Source of the DNA: Candidatus Tectimicrobiota bacterium
Lineage (GTDB): Bacteria; JACPUC01
DNA length: 64,000 bases
Assembly: GCA_016192455.1 (NCBI GenBank)
Contig: JACPUC010000019.1
Span: 62,001-126,000 of the forward strand
Reading direction: 5' to 3'
The position numbers and the translations under genes are program-made. Every line of letters begins with the position of its first letter. Within the stretch, counting starts at the first letter, position 1. Positions 45,109-53,057 of the stretch are shown in pieces. The notes below the pieces were generated by a model. That model had not been told where the DNA came from, searched no databases, and saw nothing but the letters and a program-made list of their open reading frames with translations.

Positions 45109-48045
45109 TCAGAAGGAGTAGAGGACGATGTAGAGCACCGCCAGCAGCAACATGCTGCTTCTCAACAGGGGACGTAGACGCCTGACCTCATGGGATTGGA
45201 GAAGACGGAGCATGCGCTGCAGCACGAAGAGCGACACCGCCATTCCCCCCAGCACCACGAGCACCTGCAGTCCCTTGACGGCGAAGGGCGGGACATGCAG
45301 GTAGCTCTCTGAGAACTTAATCCCAAAGGGAGCCAGGGCCATCGGCACAATCTTCCACGAATCCAGCAGGAAGGGCATGAGATGGTAGGCGAACTCCGCG
45401 GCCAGAATGAGGGGCACGGCAACGTGGGTGAGGCGGCTGAAGTGCAGCCGCGGGCTCTCCTCGGAGCGCCGCGCAAGCAGCCACGCCACCCCGCCGAATG
45501 AGGCAAGCACCGCGGCCAGAGCAGCCACCATGACGACGAAGGTGGACAGATAGGCGGAATCAGCCAGCAGGGGCCAGGCGTACTCCAACGGTCCCTTGAC
45601 GAGCAGGCGACTGACCTGGGTTGCGAGGAGAACGGGGATCAGGAAGTCGATGCTGACGATCGGCTGACGATTGGCCCACAGCTCCGCGCCGGGGAACCGC
45701 AGGTTCAGGCGCGGCGACTGGTGGGGGCAGAGCTTCAAGCAGTTGCCGCAGAGGATGCAGTACTCATTGGATTGCAACGAGAAGGCCCCCTGGTACATGG
45801 GGCAGCCCGCCACCTCCTCATTGCCGGTATAGCAGGCATGGGAGAGGCACTCGTTCTTGCAGATGTTGGTGTTGGCACGCAGCTCCAGGGGGGCTGCGGT
45901 GGCGAAGCCGGCGCTGGCGCCCCCCAGCGGACAGGCGTACCGACACCAGGCGCGGCGGTCAAAGAGAAAGCCGAAGACGACGGCGCCGCTGAGGATCGAG
46001 AGCAGGAGAACAGCCGTCGCCAGCGGCCAGGTGCTCATGTGGGTGGACTGCTCGGCCCACATGATCGTGAAGAACCCAGCCGCGCTCAGCGGCAGGGCAT
46101 AGCGGCGCAGGAAGGAGGGAACCTTCCAGCGCCGGCCGCCGAGGCGCGAGACGACGTCCCCGACCGCCGCCATGGGGCAGAGGCTGCACCAGAGCCGCGC
46201 GACGACGAACCAACTGGCCACCAACGCCGGCCACCAGATGGCCCAGACGAGGGGCAGGGCGACGTTGCGCTCCGCTTGCTGGGGGCCCAGCAGGGCGACC
46301 AGAATGATCACGAACAGCCCCACCACCGAGAAGAGTTGCGGCAGACCGGGGTAGAACCGGCTTTGCATCAGCTTGCGCAGCGGCTCCCAGCGAATGAGGT
46401 TAACGCGCTCCCGTTTCTCCAGCGCCGAGATGCCGACGAAGATGTGCTCGGCCCCCAAGTGCTCTCCCTGGGCCAGGTGCACGCCTCGGCGGATGGTCTC
46501 CTCCAGTTCCGCCAGGTTCTCCGGCCAGTCATAGGCGAAGAGCACGTTCATCGCCTCCTGGGTAAGGCCGGCGAGGCGGTTCCGACTCAGCGCGCTGTGC
46601 TTCTTGAGATAGTGGGCGATGAAAAGGCTAAGGTCCTTCTTGCGCTCGGAAAGTGCGGGAACCCGCACGTGCCGGGTGGCGAGGAGTTGGTGGAACTCCT
46701 CGAGAAAGGTTCCATCCTCGACGCGCTGGCGCAGGTCGACATCCGTGCCCGCCACGATGCGGACCTGCGCGCGGCGCACCAGCTTGTCGCCCAAGCGCGC
46801 AAAGCGCCCCGTCTTCATGAAGTCGAGGAGCTGCTGCTGCACCGTCAGGTGGAGCCGCTCGACGTGCTCGATATAGAGGGTGCCGCCGTCCGCGACCTCC
46901 AGGCATCCGAGGCGCCGTTGCTTGGCAAACGAATGCCCGCCGCGCTCGTGCCCGAACAGGGCGCTGCACTGCGACATCTCGACCACCAAGCCGTCGTGCT
47001 CCGCCTCGTCCTCGGGCTGGGGCTTGGCGCGTTTCGCGCCGTGATTCTGACCCTCACCCAAGGCCGGCAGCGAGGCGGCGTCGAAGACCAGGAAGTGATT
47101 GTCGCTGCGGGGACTCGATTCATGGAGGTGACGCGCGACGATCGCCTTCTCGGTGCCCAGAGGACCGCTGATGAGCACTGGCTGATCAGTCGGCGCCACG
47201 TTCTCGATCTGCCGCCGCAGCGCCTTCATGGGGGAAGAGGCGCCCAGCAGAGGGCCGGCGGCGGCCTGCGTCTGTTCCAGCAAGAAGTCGCTCAACGCGG
47301 CGCCGTGGTCGAGTTCCTGCTCCAGACGCACGTCCGTTTGCCGCAAGCGCTGGGCCAGAATCGGCACGAAGGTGCCGGCCAGCGAGGGCATCTCCCGCAG
47401 CAGGACATCGAAGCTCGCCGCGGAGATGCTGAGGAGCGTCGACTCCTTCAGGGCGCGCACCGAAGCGGAGCGCGGTTCGCCGGTCAGCAGCGCCATCTCC
47501 CCCAGGGTCTCTCCCGGCCCAAGCCTGGCGATTTCCGGCTCCCTCCCCCTCTCGATGGTGCGGAAGATGGAAACCTGGCCTGAGATGATCAGGTAGAAGG
47601 CATCCCCCGCTTCGTCCTGCAGGAACACCAGTTCGGAAGGGCCGAAACGCTTCTCCTCCGCAACCTCTGCCACTTTCGTCAGTTGTTCGTCGGAAAGCGT
47701 CTGAAAGATCGCGGTGGAACGCAGACGGTCCTTGCGCTGCTCGAACAAGGCGCCCTGAATCGCTTCCTCATCGCAAAATCCCATCTGCAGGAGAATTTGG
47801 CCCACCAGCTTCGGCACCCCGGTGGTGAGGAGCTGCGCGGCGTGGCTTAAAGCGGTCTCGATCTGCGTCGGGCTGCACGCGCCTAAGTGGACCAAGTAGT
47901 CCCCCAGGCGTCGCTGGGCTGGCTGTTCATCGGGTTTGTCTGGCAGGTTTGACTGAGTGGGGGGAGGGGAAGGAGAGGTATTGGGCGCAGCCACCGGCGG
48001 GGAGCCGGATTCAGCAACGAACGACGCGCTTGAAGCCTGGTCCAT
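45109..48045 (-). CDS. Fusion: cNMP-binding + degenerate sigma-54 AAA+ + NapH/NosR-like Fe-S membrane protein
   Basis: 978 residues. Order: Pro-rich start (1-45); GspE-N-like helical domain (47-105); cyclic-nucleotide-binding domain (113-240) with canonical phosphate cassette LGEMALLTGEPRSASVRA (Glu183, Arg192); sigma-54-interaction-type AAA+ domain (268-535) that is degraded: Walker A reads GPLGTEKA, GAFTGA is replaced by GGHSFA and Walker B is TLYIEH; then a membrane region from 570 with NapH-type WCSLCP (619-624) and WCRYACP (700-706), a Cys cluster (729, 733, 738, 748) and a ferredoxin motif C-x2-C-x2-C-x3-CP (763-773), and further helices. No DNA-binding HTH follows. The likely role is a membrane electron-transfer protein gated by cyclic nucleotide; inferred. 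Divergent from a nucleotide cyclase gene. Confidence 0.85.
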   Translation of the reverse strand: MDQASSASFVAESGSPPVAAPNTSPSPPPTQSNLPDKPDEQPAQRRLGDYLVHLGACSPTQIETALSHAAQLLTTGVPKLVGQILLQMGFCDEEAIQGALFEQRKDRLRSTAIFQTLSDEQLTKVAEVAEEKRFGPSELVFLQDEAGDAFYLIISGQVSIFRTIERGREPEIARLGPGETLGEMALLTGEPRSASVRALKESTLLSISAASFDVLLREMPSLAGTFVPILAQRLRQTDVRLEQELDHGAALSDFLLEQTQAAAGPLLGASSPMKALRRQIENVAPTDQPVLISGPLGTEKAIVARHLHESSPRSDNHFLVFDAASLPALGEGQNHGAKRAKPQPEDEAEHDGLVVEMSQCSALFGHERGGHSFAKQRRLGCLEVADGGTLYIEHVERLHLTVQQQLLDFMKTGRFARLGDKLVRRAQVRIVAGTDVDLRQRVEDGTFLEEFHQLLATRHVRVPALSERKKDLSLFIAHYLKKHSALSRNRLAGLTQEAMNVLFAYDWPENLAELEETIRRGVHLAQGEHLGAEHIFVGISALEKRERVNLIRWEPLRKLMQSRFYPGLPQLFSVVGLFVIILVALLGPQQAERNVALPLVWAIWWPALVASWFVVARLWCSLCPMAAVGDVVSRLGGRRWKVPSFLRRYALPLSAAGFFTIMWAEQSTHMSTWPLATAVLLLSILSGAVVFGFLFDRRAWCRYACPLGGASAGFATAAPLELRANTNICKNECLSHACYTGNEEVAGCPMYQGAFSLQSNEYCILCGNCLKLCPHQSPRLNLRFPGAELWANRQPIVSIDFLIPVLLATQVSRLLVKGPLEYAWPLLADSAYLSTFVVMVAALAAVLASFGGVAWLLARRSEESPRLHFSRLTHVAVPLILAAEFAYHLMPFLLDSWKIVPMALAPFGIKFSESYLHVPPFAVKGLQVLVVLGGMAVSLFVLQRMLRLLQSHEVRRLRPLLRSSMLLLAVLYIVLYSF

Positions 48046-49058
48046 AGCGATTTCCTGACTCCTGTTGCAGCAACGATACCCGCCGGAGACAGGCCAGGAA
48101 AAGCTTCGAAGCTGGTACGTCTCCGTGCTCAGGGAGTATCTTCCGCGGAAAATGCTGCAAGGATCATAACTGCCCGCGGTCAGCAGCCGACAGGACTACC
48201 CGCTTTGCGCTCTCTACTTGTGTTCGATAAGGTTCTCTCGCTCTCCCCCGTTGCCCGTTGTGTGTGCTGGTATGCCGGGGGCAACGCAGTGCTGCAAGCG
48301 GCCCTTGGCGCGGCGCCGTTGAGGCGCTGACACGGCACCGCGCTTGTTCATGCCGTGGCCGCCCGCAATCTAACAGATTAACTTGCCACCTATGGCAAGC
48401 TCACGCTTTGATACATGTCAAGAGTTGCCGGCAATTCGAGGGGAGCGGCGTGGCGTTCCTGGTGCTGCCACCAAGGTGCAGCGTGACACGGAAAGCACCG
48501 CGCGCCATCCACCCGCAAGGGGACGCTGCTGCGGCCCCGGGGCATGAGATGTGAAGCTTGCGGACTGTGAGCGGCGATCAAGGGCGCTATGCAGCTATCG
48601 CGGCATCTCATCGCTTCTGTCTTCGCGGCATGAATTCTGTGGGGGACCTCGTTCCCGCGGCCCCCGTTCCGCGAGCGAACGGCGGCGAAAAGGGCGCGGC
48701 AGCTCGAATTTTCCCAGAAGCAACGTCCCCTCGCGCCAGGAGGTTTTCGCTCACGAGTCTTTCTCTGGCGTGGCGTCCTGGTGCGTCAGATGCTTCCCTG
48801 GGACGGACCACCACCCCCCCCCGCCGGAGCCGCAAAGCGGCTTGACCCCTCGCCGCGCCCTTGTTAGAATGCGGGATAATTCCTGGACGTCGAGGCAGGC
48901 TGGCGCAATCAATCGGGACATGGCTCGCCAAGCTTCGTGCCGGGCACGTTCCTGCTCAGCAGGATCGTCTTTCCCGTGGTCGGGGTCTTGGCATCAACAA
49001 GTCGCCCCCGGCCGTTGGGCGGAGCGGTGCGGGTGAGCGCACGTCGGGAGTGAGGGTT
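48046..49058. other. Divergent promoter region
   Basis: About 1 kb between the fusion-protein gene and the cyclase gene, which are transcribed apart. No supported gene. It must contain both promoters; no CRP-type TGTGA-N6-TCACA site was recognised. Confidence 0.35.
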
Positions 49059-50936
49059 GTGAGTGTCCCTGGAGAGCTTCGGAAACTCCAGAGCTTCTAT
49101 CGCCGCGGCGCATGGCCCCAGGTCATTCAGGTTGGCGAGCAGTTGCGGCACCAGGGCCGGGATGACCATGTCCTCAACGCCTGGCTCGCCATGGCCTACC
49201 ATGTCACGAAGCAAGACCAGAAGGCCATCCCGCTCTGCGAGAAGCTGTACCAAACGGCCACTTTCAGCGATGTGCAGACGGAGTGCCGCGAAATCGGCAT
49301 CTCCGCGATGCGCTACCACGTCGTGCTGGCTCGCCACTTCTTCCAAGAGAAGCGGTACGATGAGGCTTTGCGCATCTGCGAACGGCTGAAAGTCTTCGAC
49401 AACAAGCTTTCCGACAAGTTCATCATCGCCGGCAAGGTCTATCTCGAGCAAGGACATTACTCGCGCGCTGCTGAAGAGTTCGCGCGCCTGCTCACCGAGC
49501 GCCCCGACCGCGCCGATAACGCCGTCGCATGCCTACGCTACCTCCTCGATGCCGAGCCGAGCAACGAAGCCGCCCACCGCGCCCTCTTCGACCTCTCCGA
49601 ACGCACCGGAACGACCCGGAAGCAGATCAGCGACAACGAGGCGCGGCTTGCCCGCTCGCCCGATGAGGCGCGGGCGATCTTTGCGTTGGGTTACCTCTAC
49701 ACCTTCAGCGGCTCCGCGCCGCAGGCCCTCGCTCTGTGGCAGCGCTACCTCGCGAAGTACCCGACGTGGAAACATCTCCACCTGGCGCGCGGCCACGCAC
49801 ACTTCCACCAGGACGACTACGCGCAGGCCGAGAATTGCTGGCAGCAGTTTGAGCCGGCAACAATCGCCGAGGCCGAAGCGCTCCTGCAGTGCTACAACCG
49901 CCTCTTCAGCCGCTCCTGGAGCTCCGAGCCGGTGCTCTGGCGGCTGGTCGAGCTCGGGGTGAAGTGGGACCGTCTCGATGTGGTCGAGGGTCCCCTGAAG
50001 ATCATGCGGAAGATCAAACCCGACTCGCCGATGATCGGCCAGATTCTTGAGCAGGTCCTCGTCCTCCAGGTGGACCGGCACACAAAAGCGGGAAGCTCCA
50101 CCGCGGCCCTGGCACGGCTGAAGGAGCTCGTTCGGCTGCATCCCGACAAGCCGGCCTACCAGCAACGGCTGGCAGAATTTCTTGCGGCTCACCCCGGGCT
50201 GCAGGCCCAGAAGGACGAGGTACGGGAGGCGCCTGCCCCCTCCGAACCAGCACACGGCGCCACCCTCGTGGGAGATCTCACCACCCCGGCTGGGGGATTG
50301 CATTCCGCGACCGAAGCCATCGTCGTCGTCGACCTCTGCGATTCCACCACCCTGGCCTCCAAGTTCGGTGACCGTTATCTCCTGGAGGTGAAGAAGCTTC
50401 TGGCGGATACCGCCGAGCCGCTTTTCAAGCAGCACCAAGTCCGCTGGCTGAAGAGCACGGGAGACGGTTACCTGAGCATTTTCCCCAACAGCCGGGAGGC
50501 AGCGTTGGCAGCCGTGACACTCCTGCGCACCTTTCAGGAGGAGAAGCAGCTCGCTGAGTCCCATCCCATTCACATCCGCATCGGCATCCACTTCGGCGAG
50601 ACGCAGGTCGATGGCAACGGCGAGCGCCATGGGCAGGTGGTTCACAAGGCCTTTCGGATCGAAGGGGTAAAGCCTTCGGACCTTACCCAAGTGGAGGGGA
50701 GCGCCCCGCGCGCAGAGGTGCCGCTGCGCAACCGCATCTTCCTCTCCGAAGAGGTGTACGACGACATCTATCAGGACGACATCCCGCGCTGCCGGTTTAT
50801 CGGTGTCACCGAGCTGAAGGGGTTCTCCGGCCTGCACCGCCTTTACGAGCTGAAGTGGCAGGAACAGCCGCGTAAACTTCAGCCGGCGGCGGGCGAAAGC
50901 GACCTTGAGCACCGCGGCACCGGTCCAAGGGTCTAG
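49059..50936 (+). CDS. TPR-repeat class III adenylate/guanylate cyclase
   Basis: 625 residues from GTG 49059 (GGGAG upstream; GTG 49050 also possible). Residues about 1-380 are helical TPR-like repeats. Residues 419-540 are a cyclase homology domain: VVVDLCDSTT with both metal Asp (425, 428), KSTGDGYL with base-recognising Lys465 and loop Asp469, RIGIHFGETQ, and GQVVHKAFRIEG where the transition-state Arg533 is kept but the usual Asn is His529. So it is probably active, making cAMP or cGMP. The divergent neighbour carries a matching cNMP-binding domain. Confidence 0.85.
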   Translation: MSVPGELRKLQSFYRRGAWPQVIQVGEQLRHQGRDDHVLNAWLAMAYHVTKQDQKAIPLCEKLYQTATFSDVQTECREIGISAMRYHVVLARHFFQEKRYDEALRICERLKVFDNKLSDKFIIAGKVYLEQGHYSRAAEEFARLLTERPDRADNAVACLRYLLDAEPSNEAAHRALFDLSERTGTTRKQISDNEARLARSPDEARAIFALGYLYTFSGSAPQALALWQRYLAKYPTWKHLHLARGHAHFHQDDYAQAENCWQQFEPATIAEAEALLQCYNRLFSRSWSSEPVLWRLVELGVKWDRLDVVEGPLKIMRKIKPDSPMIGQILEQVLVLQVDRHTKAGSSTAALARLKELVRLHPDKPAYQQRLAEFLAAHPGLQAQKDEVREAPAPSEPAHGATLVGDLTTPAGGLHSATEAIVVVDLCDSTTLASKFGDRYLLEVKKLLADTAEPLFKQHQVRWLKSTGDGYLSIFPNSREAALAAVTLLRTFQEEKQLAESHPIHIRIGIHFGETQVDGNGERHGQVVHKAFRIEGVKPSDLTQVEGSAPRAEVPLRNRIFLSEEVYDDIYQDDIPRCRFIGVTELKGFSGLHRLYELKWQEQPRKLQPAAGESDLEHRGTGPRV

Positions 50937-51008
50937 CGCGCCACGGTGCTCCTGGCGGCACAAAAAGCTCGCCTCACAGGCCCCGATCAAGCAGCGCGGC
51001 AGTCCCCC

Positions 51009-51240
51009 CACCTGCGGGTTCAAGACGTCGATTTCTCCCGCAACGAAATCCTCGTCCGCGACGGCAAGGGGGCCAAGGACCGGATGACGTTGCTTCCCGA
51101 GTCACTCAAGGCCCTGCTCCAGGAACACATGAAGAAAGTCAAGACGATCCATGAATGGGATCTGGCCGACGGCTGGGGCCGAGTTGCTACCGCCCGACGC
51201 CCTCGAGCGTAAGTATCCCAACGCTCCACCGGATGCCTAA
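51009..51240 (+). pseudogene. intI: Integron integrase (IntI) fragment, frameshifted
   Basis: The conserved stretch LRVQDVDFSRNEILVRDGKG followed by AKDRMTLLPESLKALLQEHM matches the IntI tyrosine recombinase core. After DGWGRV the frame shifts, and the text continues LLPPDALERKYPNAPPDA then stop; ALERKYPNA is the IntI-specific patch. The N-terminal core-binding domain and the catalytic residues beyond this point are absent. It reads in the same direction as the cassettes that follow. Confidence 0.75.
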
Positions 51241-51373
51241 AACTGGTGATACGGCATACGTAGTTGAGATGAAAGGTTTTGAGCGGATGAACAAGAGGAA
51301 GTGGGAACTTCTTGTGCAGAAGGACACAGTCTTAATTTCCAATCTTATACAGACTGTATAATCATTGTTAGGC
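51235..51373 (+). other. Candidate integron recombination site before the first cassette
   Basis: GCCTAA (51235-51240, overlapping the intI-fragment stop) mirrors TTAGGC of GTTAGGC (51367-51373), a sequence that fits the GTTRRRY core. Inside are a perfect palindrome TATACAG-A-CTGTATA (51346-51360) and partial arm pairing (TGAT/ATCA). It may be an attC of about 139 bp or the attI boundary. GC is clearly lower than in the surroundings. Confidence 0.45.
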
Positions 51374-51392
51374 GTCACATGATTTCAACACC

Positions 51393-52027
51393 ATGAGCGA
51401 TCTTCAAACGCTAACCGACGCCTTGCGGACTCGTTTTCCTGCGCCTCCCCCTCAGGCAACCGAGGGCTGGGCGAATCCTGCACTCTGCGTTCTGGACTGC
51501 GTCCTTTCCCTTAACCGACCCTACGACAGCGTTGTGCTGCCCCGTGTCACGCGGTTCGCCGAGAAACATACCGGCGTGGATACGCTCCAGGCGCTTCAAG
51601 TCCTGATGGGGTCCTACCCGAGCCTCTTCGACTTCTCGGCCGTCGAGCTCGACTACAAGGATTCCCGCCGTGCCAACACTCTGCAAGGAGTAGTCAGCTA
51701 CCTCCTGGATGTTGAGCAGGATTTCCCCGGTTCCAGCGAACTGCAGCGGCTGCGCGCCTGGGCAAATTGGGCACAACCGGGCGACTCCGCCTTCACTGGG
51801 GTGCGTGGCTTCGGTCTGGCGGGCTTCCAGTACCTTCGGCTGCTCTTCGGGGCGAACACCGCAAAGCCGGACGTCTGGATTTGCAGGTTCGTTCCGACAG
51901 CATCGCTCGCACCGTCGGTCCAACTGAGGCGCTATTCCTTCTTGAGCGTGCGGCAAAGCGCGCCAATCTTCACCTGAGGGACATCGACGCGGCGATTTGG
52001 AGTCAAGCTCACGGCAGCGCCGGCTAA
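51393..52027 (+). pseudogene. Integron cassette gene of unknown function, one frameshift
   Basis: The first frame runs MSDLQTLTDALRTRFPAP to KPDVWICRFV, then loses sense near 51891. The frame that follows, SDSIARTVGPTEALFLLERA ending IDAAIWSQAHGSAG, continues the protein and stops at TAA 52025-52027 inside the attC site, as is normal for cassettes. A single missing base explains it. Corrected length is about 211 residues. Family not recognised. ATG is only 20 bases after the GTTAGGC core, typical cassette packing. Confidence 0.65.
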
Positions 52028-52089
52028 CCACGGCATGCACCTAACCGCCGCAAAACGCGCGGCGGCGGGTGATGCCCCGGTCGTTAGCC
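52022..52089. repeat. attC recombination site
   Basis: 68 bp bounded by GGCTAAC (52022-52028) and GTTAGCC (52083-52089). The inside folds back: GGCATGCACC pairs with GGGTGATGCC with offset bases, and CCGCCGC with GCGGCGG around an AAAACGC loop. Imperfect inverted arms with unpaired extrahelical bases and GTTRRRY ends are the defining layout of attC. Confidence 0.8.
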
Positions 52090-52320
52090 GCAGTTCCCGG
52101 AGACCGCGATAGGCTTTTGGCTGAAACTCTTCGGTCGGGACCTCGGAGGGTGAACGAAGACCCCGCCTGGCGCAGCCTGCGATGGTGGAGAGGAGCGGAA
52201 AAGCTGGCGATGGCGGAAGGGAAGAAACAGGCGCTGCGGCAGAGGGGCTCCGTCCGCTGCTGAGCACCCAGACGTGAGCCAGCTTGAGCACGATTCGAGA
52301 ATCCGGGAGACTGTCACGTT

Positions 52321-52665
52321 ATGCTGACGGGCCGCCGCCTCCCTGATGATGCGCTCACGTTTGTTCAGCGATGCATCCGCGAACGCAAGGTTTACTGGAC
52401 CTACCATGTGAACATGCGTCTGGCTGGCCGTCACATTTCAAGGGACGCCATCTTCGGCGCCGTGGACAGCTACCAAGTCGTCGAATCGTATCCAGATGAC
52501 AAGTACTTCCCGAGCTATCTCGTCTTGGCGACGCCGACGGGCGCTGCATTCCACGTCCTTTTCGCGGTCGATGTTGAAGCCGACAATGTGCGGGTGATCA
52601 CCGCGTATCATCCCAACCCCAACGATTGGGAGCCGGATATGAGGACAAGGAGAAGCAAGACATGA
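52321..52665 (+). CDS. DUF4258-family protein, probable toxin
   Basis: 114 residues, small RelE-like DUF4258 fold: YWTYHVNMRLAGRHISRDAIFGAV near 27-50 and VLFAVDVEADNVRVITAYHPNP near 79-100. The stop overlaps the start of a YgiT-type zinc-finger gene (ATGA), the usual toxin-antitoxin arrangement. It lies in an integron cassette context, where such modules are common. The 230 bases upstream from attC hold no other recognised gene. Confidence 0.8.
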   Translation: MLTGRRLPDDALTFVQRCIRERKVYWTYHVNMRLAGRHISRDAIFGAVDSYQVVESYPDDKYFPSYLVLATPTGAAFHVLFAVDVEADNVRVITAYHPNPNDWEPDMRTRRSKT

Positions 52666-52883
52666 AATGCCGAGTGTGCGGCAGCATGTTGCATGCGACG
52701 ACCACCGATCTTCCGTTCAAGGTGAGCGATCGAACCATCGTCATCCTCAAACACCTGCCGGTAGCGCAGTGTGAAGGATGCAGTGAGTACCTGATTGCAG
52801 ACGCTGTGTTTGTGAAAGTTGAGGAACTGCTTGCCAAGGTCAACACGTCGGTTGAACTGGAAATCATTCAATTCGCTGCTTAG
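52662..52883 (+). CDS. YgiT-type zinc-finger protein, probable antitoxin
   Basis: 73 residues with two CXXC pairs, MKCRVCGSM and AQCEGCSEYL, which form a zinc finger as in the N-terminal domain of MqsA. The C-terminal HTH of full MqsA is absent, as in many DUF4258 partners. Coupled by ATGA to the toxin gene. GAGAAGC upstream serves as a ribosome site. Confidence 0.8.
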   Translation: MKCRVCGSMLHATTTDLPFKVSDRTIVILKHLPVAQCEGCSEYLIADAVFVKVEELLAKVNTSVELEIIQFAA

Positions 52884-52893
52884 CTGCGGCGCT

Positions 52894-52900
52894 GGCTAAC
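52894..52900. repeat. Truncated attC (one core site)
   Basis: GGCTAAC follows the antitoxin stop by 10 bases, identical to the first core of the attC at 52022. No GTTAGCC partner occurs downstream, so the site is broken off. It marks the right edge of the integron remnant. Confidence 0.5.
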
Positions 52901-52977
52901 AGGCGACTGGCACCGATGTATCTTTTTGACTGAGTGAAGGAGTGCAGGCCAGGGATAACCCACCCTGAAAACACCAG

Positions 52978-53018
52978 GGCCCCGGAAGCCGCTGCGCCAG
53001 GCATGGGCTTCCGGGGCC
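52978..53018 (-). terminator. Rho-independent-like terminator of UbiD homologue 3
   Basis: Perfect 13-bp stem GGCCCCGGAAGCC (52978-52990) / GGCTTCCGGGGCC (53006-53018). On the minus strand it is followed by CTGGTGTTTTC, a weak T tract. It lies 40 bases past the UbiD stop. Confidence 0.6.
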
Positions 53019-53057
53019 GTTTCATCTCGGCGCCGGTCAGGACGTCGTCTATCCCCC

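Noticed and set aside
45721-47583. 620-codon plus-strand frame opposite the fusion protein
   Set aside because: No family motifs; the minus-strand frame has domains and cysteine motifs in order.
48861-49058. N-terminal extension of the cyclase from ATG 48861
   Set aside because: The extension is low-complexity and lacks a ribosome site; a GTG with GGGAG upstream fits the domain start.
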